From Prauserella shujinwangii (GTDB lineage Bacteria > Actinomycetota > Actinomycetes > Mycobacteriales > Pseudonocardiaceae), in assembly GCF_003001955.1 (NCBI RefSeq), contig NZ_PVNH01000002.1, positions 62,001-126,000 of the forward strand: 64,000 nucleotides of DNA, in the 5' to 3' direction. A model generated the notes under the pieces. The model was not told the DNA's origin. It saw only the letters and a list, made by a program, of their open reading frames with translations, and made no database searches. The number at the start of each line of letters is the position of its first letter. The stretch's first letter is position 1. Below, piece after piece: positions 28,979 to 37,166 of the stretch. A program made the position numbers and the translations under genes.

Positions 28979-29947
28979 TCACGCGTGCACTTGCGGCGGC
29001 GAGGTCGGCCGGGGGGTGTCGTCGCCCCCGACGAGCCGCGCGCCGGGCACCGGCCCGTGCGCGACCCGGACGGTGCGGCACACGCCCGCGCCGGACAGCT
29101 CGGCGGCGACCTCGAGGGCCGACTCGGCGCCGGTGCACAGGAACGCGCAGGTCGGTCCCGATCCGGACACCGTGCCGGCCAGCGCGCCCGCGTTGACGCC
29201 GGCTCTCAGCGTCCGGCGCAGGCCGGGCCGCAGGGAGACGGCGGCGGCCTGCAGATCGTTGCCGAGCAGCAGGGCGAGCTGGCGCGGATCGCCGGAGGCC
29301 AGTGCCTCGACCACGGGCGCGTGGGAACCCACGCGCGGCGGGTCCCCCGCCTCCCGCAGCCGGTCCAGCTCGCCGAAGACCTTCGGGGTCGACAGCCCGC
29401 GCTGGTCGAACGCGAGCACCCAGTGGAACGTGTGCCGGGACAGCACCGGCACGAGCTGCTCGCCCCGGCCCGTGCCCAGTGCGGTGCCGCCGTAGAGCGC
29501 GAACGGCACGTCGCTGCCCAGCGTGGCGGCGATCCCGGCGAGCTCGTCGCGGGCGAGGTCGAGTCGCCACAACGTGCTGAGCCCGAGGAGCGTGGCCGCC
29601 GCGTCGGCGCTGCCGCCCGCCATCCCACCGGCGACGGGGATGCCCTTGCGCAGCACCACCCGGATGCCGTCGGCGTCCGCGGGCCGTTCCGCGTACTCGG
29701 CGAGCGCGCACACCGCCCGCCACGCGAGGTTCTCCGGCCCGGTCGGCACCGACTTCTCACCCTCACCGTGCACCTCGACACCCGGCTCCTCGGAGACGGC
29801 GACGGTGACCTCGTCGGTCAGGGAGAGCGCCTGGAAGATCGTGGTGAGCTCGTGGTAGCCGTCCTCGCGCGCGTCCCCGACGGAAAGGTGCAGGTTGACC
29901 TTGGCGGGCACCCGCACGGTCACGGGAGGTGGTACGACGGCAAGCAC
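28979..29947 (-). CDS. ispE: 4-(cytidine 5'-diphospho)-2-C-methyl-D-erythritol kinase
   Basis: A 322-residue GHMP kinase of the non-mevalonate isoprenoid pathway, phosphorylating CDP-ME at the 2-position. Motifs: [20 protein letters not shown], the ATP loop [40 protein letters not shown] and [14 protein letters not shown] 29947. It is first of a three-gene run with the ABC-F and acyl-AMP ligase genes. In mycobacteria ispE directly follows ksgA; here a TetR/MFS pair and a MetN-like gene are inserted between them. Confidence 0.97.
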   Translation of the reverse strand: MLAVVPPPVTVRVPAKVNLHLSVGDAREDGYHELTTIFQALSLTDEVTVAVSEEPGVEVHGEGEKSVPTGPENLAWRAVCALAEYAERPADADGIRVVLRKGIPVAGGMAGGSADAAATLLGLSTLWRLDLARDELAGIAATLGSDVPFALYGGTALGTGRGEQLVPVLSRHTFHWVLAFDQRGLSTPKVFGELDRLREAGDPPRVGSHAPVVEALASGDPRQLALLLGNDLQAAAVSLRPGLRRTLRAGVNAGALAGTVSGSGPTCAFLCTGAESALEVAAELSGAGVCRTVRVAHGPVPGARLVGGDDTPRPTSPPQVHA

Positions 29948-29971
29948 GGCTCCCAGCCTACGTTGCCGGGG

Positions 29972-30529
29972 TCAGTCGCGTGGTGCTGCCAGCTCCAACG
30001 CGACCCGGAGGGCGACGTCGGCCGGCGGCAGCGTCTCGGGGTCGGCCGCGAACATCGGGTTGGCCTGCAGCATGAGCGCGACCACGGCGAGCCGCGACCG
30101 CAGCTGGGTCGCGGGATCGTCCTCACCTGCGCAGACGAGCCGGAACAGCTCCTGGATCTTGGCCGCGAACGCGTGCTTGACGCCGAGTTCCCGCATCGCG
30201 GGCATGTTCTGCTGCATGAACCGCAGGACCGGGGCGTACTCACCGGCGACGACGGCCGAGAACCGGCGCAGGACCTCCTCCCTAGCGTGTGCGGAGTCCC
30301 GGTGGCTGCGGCCCCACTCCAGCAGGTCGTCGAGCGCGCTCGCCAGGTCGGACATGAAGCTGTGGACGATGTCCTCTTTGGTCTTGAAGTGGTAGTACAG
30401 CGCGGCCTTGGTCAGGTCGAGCCGCTCGGCGATCTCGCGGAGCGAGGTCTTCTCGTAGCCCTGCTCCGCGAACAGCTCGAGCGCGACGCGCTGGATCCGC
30501 TCCCGGGTGTCGCTGCGCCGCCCCACCAT
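29972..30529 (-). CDS. TetR-family regulator of the adjacent MFS pump
   Basis: A 185-residue TetR repressor with HTH KTSLREIAERLDLTKAALYY, then HFKTKED (residues ~27-53), and a C-terminal helical ligand domain (LRFMQQNMPAMRELGVKHAF). It is divergent from the MFS transporter at 30683. The 153-bp shared gap contains nested inverted repeats. By analogy with TetR/DHA2 pairs it probably represses the pump until a substrate drug binds (inference). Confidence 0.9.
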   Translation of the reverse strand: MVGRRSDTRERIQRVALELFAEQGYEKTSLREIAERLDLTKAALYYHFKTKEDIVHSFMSDLASALDDLLEWGRSHRDSAHAREEVLRRFSAVVAGEYAPVLRFMQQNMPAMRELGVKHAFAAKIQELFRLVCAGEDDPATQLRSRLAVVALMLQANPMFAADPETLPPADVALRVALELAAPRD

Positions 30530-30558
30530 TCGCTGTCCCTTCGAAACCTCGCCACAAA

Positions 30559-30626
30559 CTTACTTGACGGCCGACTAGTAACGGAATACCGTTCGGTCGT
30601 CGCTAACTAACCGGTCGGCAAGTAAG
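30559..30626. promoter_or_regulatory. Nested inverted repeats in the TetR/MFS intergenic region
   Basis: Outer arms are CTTACTTG (30559-30566) and CAAGTAAG (30619-30626), each followed inward by a CGGYCG-type block. The inner dyad is AACGG-AATA-CCGTT (30580-30593). Two operator-like sites centred in the divergent region suit TetR control of both genes. Confidence 0.6.
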
Positions 30627-30682
30627 CCCTCGCTCCGAGGATACCCGCCACCGGTCACCGATCAGTCTCGCAAGGGGGAACC

Positions 30683-32137
30683 ATGACGACGACGGCACCC
30701 GCTCCCGTGGGTGGGGGCACCGGCCGGCGCAGATGGTGGGCGCTCGGCGTGATCAGCCTCGCCCAACTGCTGGTCATCATCGACATGACGATCATGACGA
30801 TCGCGCTGCCCTCGGCCCAGCAGGACCTCGGGATGTCGGACACCGCCCGGCAGTGGGCGATCACGGCGTACACGGTGGCCTTCGGCGGCCTGCTGCTGCT
30901 CGGCGGGCGGCTGGCCGACCGGCTGGGCCGCCGCAACACGCTGCTCGCCGGCGTGGTCGGGTTCGCGCTCGCCTCCGCGCTCGGCGGCGCGGCGGGCAGC
31001 ACGGAGATGCTGCTCGCGGCCCGCGCGCTGCAAGGGGTGTTCGCCGCCCTGCTGGCACCGTCCACGCTCTCGCTGCTGACGATCACCTTCAGCGAACCCC
31101 GCGAGCGGGCACGGGTGTTCGGGGTCTTCGGGGCGATCATGATGTCCGGGGCGGCGATCGGGCTGCTCGCCGGTGGCGCGCTGGCCGAGTACCTCGGCTG
31201 GCGCTGGTGCCTCTACGTCAACCTGCCGATCGCCGTGGTCGCGGCCGTCGCGGGCTGGTTCGTGCTGCCGCACGCGGAGGCCCACCGGGACGCGCGGCTC
31301 GACTGGCTCAGCGCGGTGCTCGGCGGCGGCGCGATCGTGTCGCTGGTCTACGGCCTCGCGGAGGCGGCCGAGCGCGGGTTCGGTTCCGGCCTGGTGCTCG
31401 GGTCGCTCGCGGTGGCCGCGGTGCTGGTCGCGGCGTTCGCGGTCCGGCAGGCTCGCACCACCGGTCCGCTGCTGCCGCCTGCCATCCTGACGGACCGGTC
31501 CAGGGCGGCCGGGTTCCTCGCCGTCGGCGTCGCGGCGTTCGGGATGTTCGGGATGTTCCTGTTCCTGACGTTCCAGCTGCAGACGATCATGGGGTACGGG
31601 CCGCTCCGGTCGGGGCTGGCGTTCCTGCCCCTGATCGGCGCGAACGTGCTGGCCGCGACGCAGCTGACGGGGCGGCTGTCCGCGCGCTACGGGCCGCGTC
31701 CGCTGCTCGGCGGCGGGCTGCTGCTGCTCGCGGCGGGCCTGTTCACGCTGACCTGGCTCACGGCGGAGAGTTCCTACGCCGGGCTGATCCTGCCCGCCGA
31801 GGTGGTGCTCGGCCTCGGTGCGGGGCTGACGATGCCGACCGTGATCAACCTGGCCACCGCCGGGGTGGCGCCGCGTGCGGCGGGGGCGGCGTCGGCGTTC
31901 GTGACGACCTCGCAGCAGGTGGGCGCCTCGCTCGGAACGGCGACGCTGAACACCATCGCGACCGCGGCGACCACGTCCATGCTCGCCGATCCGTCCGGCA
32001 CGGGCGACCCGGCTGCGGCGACGGTGCACGGCTTCGCCACGGCGAGCGGATGGGGCGCCGCCGTGCTGGCCGCCGGTGCGGTCGCGGTGGTCGCCCTCTA
32101 CCGCCGTCCCCCACAGGTGTCCCCGGCGCCCCACTAA
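30683..32137 (+). CDS. DHA2-type MFS drug/proton antiporter
   Basis: A 484-residue integral membrane protein with about 14 hydrophobic segments. Motif C/D1-type features are LLVIIDMTIMTIALPSAQQD (D1, helix 1) and LLLGGRLADRLGRRNTLLAG (motif A). Helix 5 carries MMSGAAIGLLAGGALAEYLG (motif C, antiporter signature). Such pumps (EmrB/QacA type) export drugs or metabolites with proton exchange. It is divergent from a TetR gene, followed by a long hairpin, and preceded by a GGGGGA ribosome site. Confidence 0.92.
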   Translation: MTTTAPAPVGGGTGRRRWWALGVISLAQLLVIIDMTIMTIALPSAQQDLGMSDTARQWAITAYTVAFGGLLLLGGRLADRLGRRNTLLAGVVGFALASALGGAAGSTEMLLAARALQGVFAALLAPSTLSLLTITFSEPRERARVFGVFGAIMMSGAAIGLLAGGALAEYLGWRWCLYVNLPIAVVAAVAGWFVLPHAEAHRDARLDWLSAVLGGGAIVSLVYGLAEAAERGFGSGLVLGSLAVAAVLVAAFAVRQARTTGPLLPPAILTDRSRAAGFLAVGVAAFGMFGMFLFLTFQLQTIMGYGPLRSGLAFLPLIGANVLAATQLTGRLSARYGPRPLLGGGLLLLAAGLFTLTWLTAESSYAGLILPAEVVLGLGAGLTMPTVINLATAGVAPRAAGAASAFVTTSQQVGASLGTATLNTIATAATTSMLADPSGTGDPAAATVHGFATASGWGAAVLAAGAVAVVALYRRPPQVSPAPH

Positions 32138-32147
32138 CCCCACCCAA

Positions 32148-32204
32148 GGGGGAGCGAGGGAGCTTTACTCTCGTTTGACGGGAGCAAAGCTCCCTCGCTC
32201 CCCC
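32148..32204. terminator. 19-bp perfect hairpin, likely bidirectional terminator (family C)
   Basis: The left arm 32148-32166 (GGGGGAGCGAGGGAGCTTT) pairs perfectly with 32186-32204. The 19-nt loop adds a further CTCTCG/CGGGAG pairing. It lies in the convergent gap between the MFS gene (stop 32137) and the MetN-like gene (stop 32229). AAA/TTT sit at the inner ends of the arms but there is no canonical T-tract. Confidence 0.75.
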
Positions 32205-32228
32205 GGCGGCGGGCGAGTGGTGAGCGGG

Positions 32229-33233
32229 TCAGGCGGCGACGTGGCGCAGGCCGTAGAGGGTGTGGGTGACGTGGCCGCCGCGCTCGGCGATCCACGCCAG
32301 CGCCGCGTCTGCCCGCTGGCCCCGCACGCCGAGGCGGAACCGGGCGACCGGCGTGTCGCCGATCCGGGTCAGGCCGCCGCCGATCGTCGCCAGCTCGACG
32401 TCGAACCGGTACGCCGCCTCGGGCAGCAGGGCCCCGACGGCGGCGAAGCCGACCAGCACGACGTCCACCGCGAGGTCGTACCGCGCCGTCTGCGCACGGG
32501 AGGTCTCGACGGCGGGCAGCAGGTCCGCCGCGACGCGGCTGCCCGGCTTCACGAGCAGGTCCAGCAGCTTGCCGCTCTCCACGACGGTGCCCCGCTCCAG
32601 CAGCGCGACGTCGTCGCACACCCGCCGGGCCACGCTCGCGTCCGGCGTGGTCAGCACCACGGTCGTGCCCAGCTCGGCCCGCGCCCGGTCGAGCACCGTC
32701 AGCAGCGCCCCCGACTCCTCGGCGTCCACCCCCCGGGTGGGGTCGTCGGCGAGCAGCACCGACGGCGCGGCGGCGAGCGCCCGCGCCACGGCCACCCGGC
32801 GCCGCTGGCCGGGCGTCAGGCTCTCCGGCCGGTCCCCGGCCCGCTGGGTCAGGCCGATCAGATCGAGCAGCGTGCCCACGCGGTTCCGCCGCTGCGGACC
32901 GTCCACACCACCGAGCTCCAGCGGCAGCGCGACGTTGCCGGCCACGGTCCGCTCGTCCCGCAGCCGGGTGTCGACCACGGCCACCTGCCGCCGCGTGTCC
33001 CGCAGCTTCCGGCCGTCCAGCCGCGTGGTGTTGAGACCGTCATAGCGGACGACGCCGCGATCGGGCCGCTCCTGCAGCGCGACGCAGCGCGCCAGGGTCG
33101 ACTTACCCGCACCGGCCGGGCCGACGACCCCGTACAGCGCGCCGGCGTCGACCGCGAGGCTGACGTCGCGCAGCGCCGTGACGGGCGTGCCGTTTCCGGG
33201 GAATGACTTGCTCACGTTCTCGACGGTGATCAC
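32229..33233 (-). CDS. Orphan MetN-like ABC ATPase with NIL domain, degenerate active site
   Basis: A 334-residue protein with the architecture of MetN, the ATPase of the methionine ABC importer: NBD (residues 1-~225) and a C-terminal NIL regulatory domain (~253-334, DLAVDVVLVGFAAVGALLPE, then IGGGLTRIGDTPVARFRLGV). Walker A is intact (GPAGAGKST, 38-46). Other catalytic motifs are not: Q-loop Gln is Asp88 (VVDTRL), the signature is LTPGQ (139-143), the Walker B catalytic Glu is Asp164 (LLADDPT) and the H-loop His is Thr196 (LTTPD). No MetI permease or MetQ binding protein is nearby. It may bind ATP and methionine/SAM-related ligands but hydrolyse ATP poorly. GTG 33233 follows GGAG by 8 nt. 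A SAM riboswitch and leader ORF lie upstream. Confidence 0.85.
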   Translation of the reverse strand: MITVENVSKSFPGNGTPVTALRDVSLAVDAGALYGVVGPAGAGKSTLARCVALQERPDRGVVRYDGLNTTRLDGRKLRDTRRQVAVVDTRLRDERTVAGNVALPLELGGVDGPQRRNRVGTLLDLIGLTQRAGDRPESLTPGQRRRVAVARALAAAPSVLLADDPTRGVDAEESGALLTVLDRARAELGTTVVLTTPDASVARRVCDDVALLERGTVVESGKLLDLLVKPGSRVAADLLPAVETSRAQTARYDLAVDVVLVGFAAVGALLPEAAYRFDVELATIGGGLTRIGDTPVARFRLGVRGQRADAALAWIAERGGHVTHTLYGLRHVAA

Positions 33234-33307
33234 GTATGGCTCCAGAGCAGCTCGACGACACCGCCTGCGGGCGGTGGCGCGGAAGGAAAGAAGTGGCGAC
33301 GGACGGG

Positions 33308-33409
33308 TCAGGCGAGGGGGGAGGAAACCAGGGAACGGCGACACGCGGAAACCGTGCGGCGGCCCTCGTCGACTACTCGGCGCCTCGTCAGCAGTCGGGA
33401 GCGATACAT
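33308..33409 (-). CDS. 33-residue leader peptide ORF downstream of the SAM riboswitch
   Basis: A short ORF starting ATG 33409, encoding a basic peptide that begins MYRSRLLTRRRVVDEGRRTV and contains one Cys. The RLLTRRRxVD phrase followed by a Cys resembles the actinobacterial putative leader peptides (RRHVDL type) found before sulfur-metabolism genes. Its ribosome site GGAGGG (33413-33418) overlaps the 3' strand of riboswitch helix P1. It ends 74 bp before the MetN-like start, so translation of the leader may affect expression of that gene. Coding status is inferred from motif and position. Confidence 0.6.
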   Translation of the reverse strand: MYRSRLLTRRRVVDEGRRTVSACRRSLVSSPLA

Positions 33410-33410
33410 G

Positions 33411-33505
33411 AACCCTCCATCGGTCCTGGCGTTAGCACCTGCCCCCGTTCGGGCGGTTGCTGCGACTTCGGCGAGCCAGGTCTCTCGGTCGCTCGGGATG
33501 GATGC
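33411..33505 (-). promoter_or_regulatory. SAM riboswitch (SAM-I/IV type)
   Basis: On the minus strand the core reads GAGAGACCTGGC ... CGCAGCAACC ... AGGTGCTAACGCC, matching the SAM-I family core. Helices: P1 TCCATC (33497-33502) with GATGGA (33416-33421); P2 GCGAC with GTCGC; P3 CCGCCC with GGGGGC. The P2-loop CTGGC pairs with GCCAG before P1 as the expected pseudoknot. There is no P4 between P3 and P1, as in the compact SAM-I/IV variants. It precedes the leader ORF and the MetN-like gene. The P1 3' strand contains part of the leader Shine-Dalgarno, suggesting that SAM binding blocks translation (inference). Confidence 0.85.
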
Positions 33506-33556
33506 CCTACGAGTACACCGGACTCCGCGGCCGGAACGCAAGCCGGCCGACGGAGA

Positions 33557-34411
33557 TCACACCTTCGTCGCAGCGGAGGCGACGCGCGCGAAGTCGGTGA
33601 CGTCCAGCTGCTCGCCGCGGGTGCGCGGGTCGACGCCCGCCGCCGTGAGCAGGACCCCGGCCCGGTCGGCGGAACCCGCCCACGAGGCCAGCGCCGCCCG
33701 CAACGTCTTGCGGCGCTGCGCGAACGCGGCGTCGACGAGGGCGAAGACGGCGTCCCGGTCGGCCCCCGGAGGCGGCTCGTGCCGGATGAACTCCACCAGC
33801 GCCGAGTCGACGTTCGGCACCGGCCAGAACACCGACCTCGGGACGGCGGCGACCTTGCGGGCCCGGCCGTACCAGGCGGTCTTCACGCTCGGCACGCCGT
33901 ACACGCGGCTGCCGGGAGCCGCGGCCATCCGGTCGGCCACCTCGGTCTGAACCATCACCAGGCCGCGAGCCAGCGACGGCAGCTCCGCCAGCAGGTGCAG
34001 TACGACGGGCACCGCCACGTTGTACGGCAGGTTGGCCACCAGCGCCGTCGGCGGCTCCGGCAGGTCACCGGCGCGCACGCGCAGGGCGTCCGCCGTCAGC
34101 ACGGTGAGCCGGTCGGCCGCGCTCGTGTGCCGCCGCACGGTCCCGGGCAACCTCGCGGCAAGCACGGGGTCGATCTCGACGGCGATCACCCGCGCGCCCG
34201 CCGCGAGCAAGCCGAGGGTGAGCGAGCCGAGCCCGGGCCCCACCTCGAGGACGACGTCCCCCGGACCGACCCGGGCCAGCTCCACGATGCGGCGCACCGT
34301 GTTGGCGTCATGCACGAAGTTCTGGCCGAGCTTCTTCGTCGGCCGGACGCCGAGCTCGCTCGCCAGCGCGCGGATCTCGGCGGGACCGAGCAGGCCCGGG
34401 GTTTCGGTCAC
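33557..34411 (-). CDS. rsmA: 16S rRNA dimethyladenosine transferase (RsmA/KsgA)
   Basis: A 284-residue SAM-dependent methyltransferase that dimethylates the two adenosines of 16S rRNA helix 45. Motifs: [10 protein letters not shown], the SAM-binding [19 protein letters not shown], and the catalytic [11 protein letters not shown]. The C-terminal helical domain contains [14 protein letters not shown] and [16 protein letters not shown] 34411. It follows rpfB by 28 bp, as in mycobacteria (rpfB-ksgA). The gene is also called ksgA. Confidence 0.97.
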   Translation of the reverse strand: MTETPGLLGPAEIRALASELGVRPTKKLGQNFVHDANTVRRIVELARVGPGDVVLEVGPGLGSLTLGLLAAGARVIAVEIDPVLAARLPGTVRRHTSAADRLTVLTADALRVRAGDLPEPPTALVANLPYNVAVPVVLHLLAELPSLARGLVMVQTEVADRMAAAPGSRVYGVPSVKTAWYGRARKVAAVPRSVFWPVPNVDSALVEFIRHEPPPGADRDAVFALVDAAFAQRRKTLRAALASWAGSADRAGVLLTAAGVDPRTRGEQLDVTDFARVASAATKV

Positions 34412-34439
34412 CGGACCAGCTTAGGCGGCCGGGGATCCG

Positions 34440-35894
34440 TTACTGGGGCAGCCCGAGCTGGCTGGAGCAGTGTGGCCAGGCACCGTACCCGCCACGCGCG
34501 TCGCGCAGCTTCGTGGCGATGGCGATCTGCTGCTCGCGCGTCGCCTGGTGCGGGTAGGCCGCGTACTGCTCGCCGCCGTAGGCATCCCACGTCTGCTTGT
34601 TGAACTGCAGTCCGCCGTAGTAGCCGTTGCCGGTGTTGATCGACCAGTTGCCGCTCGACTCGCACTGCGCCAGCGCGTCCCAGACCTCCGCGTCGGAGAT
34701 CTGCGGCTGCGGCGGCTCCTTGGTGCCGACCCGGACCACCTTCGGCTCGGCCTTCTTGATGACCTTCTCGGAGAGCTTCTCCCTGGCGACTTCCTGGTCG
34801 TTCTTCTTCGTCACGCGGTAGGTGACGACCTTCTCGCCGGGGGTGCCCTCGTCCTCGACGACCTCCTCGCCCTGCAGGAGCTCGGGGTCCTCGACCTCCT
34901 TCACCGGCGGCTCGATGACCTCGTTCTCGTTGATGACGGACACGCCGGTGCGGCTGATGCGCACCTCGGCGCCGTCCACGAGCTTGAAGTCGAGCCCGTT
35001 GACCACCTCGTCATCCGGGCCGAGGCTGAGGTTGAGCTCGCGGAGGAACTCCTCGGCGGTGACGGCGGTGGTGGTCACCTCGCGCGGCTTGTTGCCGCCG
35101 TCGAAGAGCGTGATGTGCTTGAGGGTCTTGATCTCCAGCGTCATGCCGTCGAGCGGCACCTCGCCGGTGGTCGGCACCGAGAACCAGGTGCCGGGCCTGT
35201 CCAGCTCGGAGAGCCCGAGCTGGCCGAGCGCCTCGCCCACGGTGGTGGCCCTGACCCAGGACTCGCGCTGGGCGCCGTCGACGATGAGGTTGAGCTTGCG
35301 GCCCCGCTCGAGCGTGATGACCCCACCGTCACCGACAGGGGCCTGCGGGGACGGGGAGAGCGCGTCGTGCACGCCGACGTTGATGCCCGCGTCGTCGAGC
35401 ACCTCGCCGACCGTGTCGCCGAAGCTGCGGACGGTGCGCTCCTGACCGTCGACCTCGACGGTCACGCTCTTGTTCATGGCCAGCGCCGCGGCGCCGCCGC
35501 CGGAGAGCGTGATGAGCACCGCCATCGCGGCGCCCTTGAGGAAGCGCTTCTTCCACGTGCGGACCGCACCGGCGAGGCCCTGGTCGGGCTCCTCGAGCGC
35601 GGGCGCGGTCTTGCCGACCCGGTCTCCGGCGGCCTCGTCCGGGACCGTGATCGGCGGAAGCATGGTGGTCTCGGCGTTGATCAGCCGGATGAGCTCGTCG
35701 ACGTCGATGTCGGCATCGGAAAGCAGGTCATCGACCTGCGGGCCGAGCGCCATCCGCACGTCGTGCGGGGTGACCTGCGGTTCCGGTGAGAAGTCCCAGT
35801 CCTCGCCCGGCCAATCCAGGAGGGCGGTGGAGCCGCCGGTGGATCTCGCGGGTGCCCCGGCGCGCGCGCCGGTGTGCCTCGAACTACCAGTCAC
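34440..35894 (-). CDS. rpfB: Resuscitation-promoting factor RpfB
   Basis: A 484-residue cell-wall lytic transglycosylase involved in resuscitation from dormancy. The ~100-residue N-terminal cytoplasmic segment is followed by a membrane anchor ([20 protein letters not shown], ~121-140). Three DUF348 ubiquitin-like domains follow, then a G5 domain (~325-395) and the C-terminal Rpf domain (~405-484) with the catalytic Glu in [23 protein letters not shown] 35894 has an AAAGGGA ribosome site that can pair with the CCCT next to the start. The 174-nt leader is structured. First gene of rpfB-rsmA. Confidence 0.95.
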   Translation of the reverse strand: MTGSSRHTGARAGAPARSTGGSTALLDWPGEDWDFSPEPQVTPHDVRMALGPQVDDLLSDADIDVDELIRLINAETTMLPPITVPDEAAGDRVGKTAPALEEPDQGLAGAVRTWKKRFLKGAAMAVLITLSGGGAAALAMNKSVTVEVDGQERTVRSFGDTVGEVLDDAGINVGVHDALSPSPQAPVGDGGVITLERGRKLNLIVDGAQRESWVRATTVGEALGQLGLSELDRPGTWFSVPTTGEVPLDGMTLEIKTLKHITLFDGGNKPREVTTTAVTAEEFLRELNLSLGPDDEVVNGLDFKLVDGAEVRISRTGVSVINENEVIEPPVKEVEDPELLQGEEVVEDEGTPGEKVVTYRVTKKNDQEVAREKLSEKVIKKAEPKVVRVGTKEPPQPQISDAEVWDALAQCESSGNWSINTGNGYYGGLQFNKQTWDAYGGEQYAAYPHQATREQQIAIATKLRDARGGYGAWPHCSSQLGLPQ

Positions 35895-36103
35895 AGGGTC
35901 GATCCCTTTCGCATAAGGCCGTACGGCCTCGTACGTAGGCGGGGGTGGCCCGCCGTTTTCGTCCGACTCCCGCAGTCAGCGCCGTCCCTCGCGACCGTTG
36001 GCCGCTTCCCCGACGTACACCGACGTGACTGTGGGCGCACCGGTTGGTTGCTACCAGACCAGCACGATCACGGGACAGTAACGAAGCCTCGGGGGTTGCG
36101 CAA
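35895..36103 (-). promoter_or_regulatory. rpfB promoter and structured leader
   Basis: On the minus strand a -35 TTGCGC (36098-36103) and -10 TACTGT (36075-36080), 17 bp apart, precede a ~174-nt leader. Leader structures: the perfect 14-bp palindrome AGGCCGTACGGCCT (35916-35929), and AGGG-ATCGA-CCCT (35895-35907), which would sequester the AAAGGGA ribosome site. The leader does not match the ydaO/c-di-AMP consensus that controls rpf genes in Streptomyces. The gap from 35895 to 36178 holds no ORF I can support. Confidence 0.5.
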
Positions 36104-36178
36104 ACACCCCCTGGATTGTCGTGACGTTCGTCACTCCATCGAAGGATGTATTGACCTTGCACGAATGTCGCAATCCGT

Positions 36179-37006
36179 TCACGCCGACATCACACTCGGC
36201 AGCCGGAACACCCGCTCGGCGTTGACCCGGACGGCGTTCGCGACCTCTTCGACCGACTGTTCGCGCAGCTCAGCGAGGCCGTGCACGGTATAGGCAGCGC
36301 AGTACGGCTCGTTCGGCCTGCCCCGGTACGGGTGCGGCGTCAGGAACGGCGCGTCCGTCTCCACCAGGTACTGGTCGTCCGGGACGAGCCGGGCCGCCTC
36401 GTGCAGGTTCCGCGCGTTGCGGAAGGTCACGGTGCCGGCGAAGGACAGCACGTAGCCCGCGTCCACGCACCGGCGCGCGATGTCCGCGTCCCCGGAGAAG
36501 CAGTGGAACACCACCGTCTCCGGAGCGCCCTCCTCGCGGAGGATCCGCAGCACGTCCTCGTGCGCCTCGCGATCGTGGATCATCAGCGGCTTGCCGAGCC
36601 GCTTGGCGAGGTCGATGTGCCAGCGGAACGCCTCCTGCTGCGCGTCGTGCGGTGCGTAGTCCCAGTAGTAGTCCAAACCGGTCTCCCCGACCGCGACCAC
36701 GCGCTCACCCCGGGCCAGACGCTCCACTTCGGAACGCTGCTCGGCACCGAAGTCCTTGGTCCGCGTGGGATGCAGCGCGATGGCGCCGAACACCCGAGGG
36801 TCCGACGTGGACACCCCGGCGACCCACCGCGCCGAGGCGAGGTCGTCGGCGACCGTCACCACGCGCACGATGCCCGCCGCCTCGGCACGGTCCAGCACCG
36901 CCGCGAGGTCCGCGGGCGCCGTCGCGCCGACCGCGTCGAGGTGCGTGTGCGCGTCGATCACCGGCGCCGGGAGCGGTTCCGGCACCGGCGGCCGTTCCCG
37001 GCTCAC
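36179..37006 (-). CDS. tatD: TatD family metal-dependent hydrolase
   Basis: A 275-residue TIM-barrel DNase/hydrolase. Metal ligands: HxH in VIDAHTHLDA, Glu in VGETGLDYYWD, His in LMIHDREAHED and VFHCFSGD, and Asp in VETDAPFLTPHPYRG. TatD enzymes have 3'-5' exonuclease/DNase activity linked to repair and possibly other hydrolase roles. GTG 37006. It lies upstream of rpfB-rsmA as in mycobacteria. The 160-bp gap to metG is full of nested palindromes. Confidence 0.95.
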   Translation of the reverse strand: MSRERPPVPEPLPAPVIDAHTHLDAVGATAPADLAAVLDRAEAAGIVRVVTVADDLASARWVAGVSTSDPRVFGAIALHPTRTKDFGAEQRSEVERLARGERVVAVGETGLDYYWDYAPHDAQQEAFRWHIDLAKRLGKPLMIHDREAHEDVLRILREEGAPETVVFHCFSGDADIARRCVDAGYVLSFAGTVTFRNARNLHEAARLVPDDQYLVETDAPFLTPHPYRGRPNEPYCAAYTVHGLAELREQSVEEVANAVRVNAERVFRLPSVMSA

Positions 37007-37152
37007 GCGAGTTCCCCCTTCCCGAACGCGAGTCCCCCGCCGGGGACCGCGAGTGCCGCACTCAGGCCCGTGAAATCCCCGTTCCGGTCACCGCGAGCGC
37101 GGCGCTCACGGTCCCGAACGCAGAACTCGCGGTGCTGGGCGGGGGACTCGCG
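37006..37152. repeat. Nested palindrome cluster between metG and tatD (family E)
   Basis: The outer perfect 15-bp arms are CGCGAGTCCCCCGCC (37027-37041) and GGCGGGGGACTCGCG (37138-37152). An inner dyad is ACCGCGAGCGC (37090-37100) with GCGCTCACGGT (37102-37112, one mismatch). GCGAGT recurs in direct orientation at about 37007, 37028 and 37049. Both flanking genes are on the minus strand. No ORF is supported here. Confidence 0.7.
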
Positions 37153-37166
37153 GGAGGCCGCGGTGG

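Noticed and set aside
32229-33233. Complete methionine ABC importer
   Set aside because: No metI or metQ gene lies within the window around it, and the catalytic motifs are degenerate.
35895-36178. c-di-AMP (ydaO-yuaA) riboswitch before rpfB
   Set aside because: The leader lacks the conserved ydaO core segments, so only an unspecified structured leader is reported.
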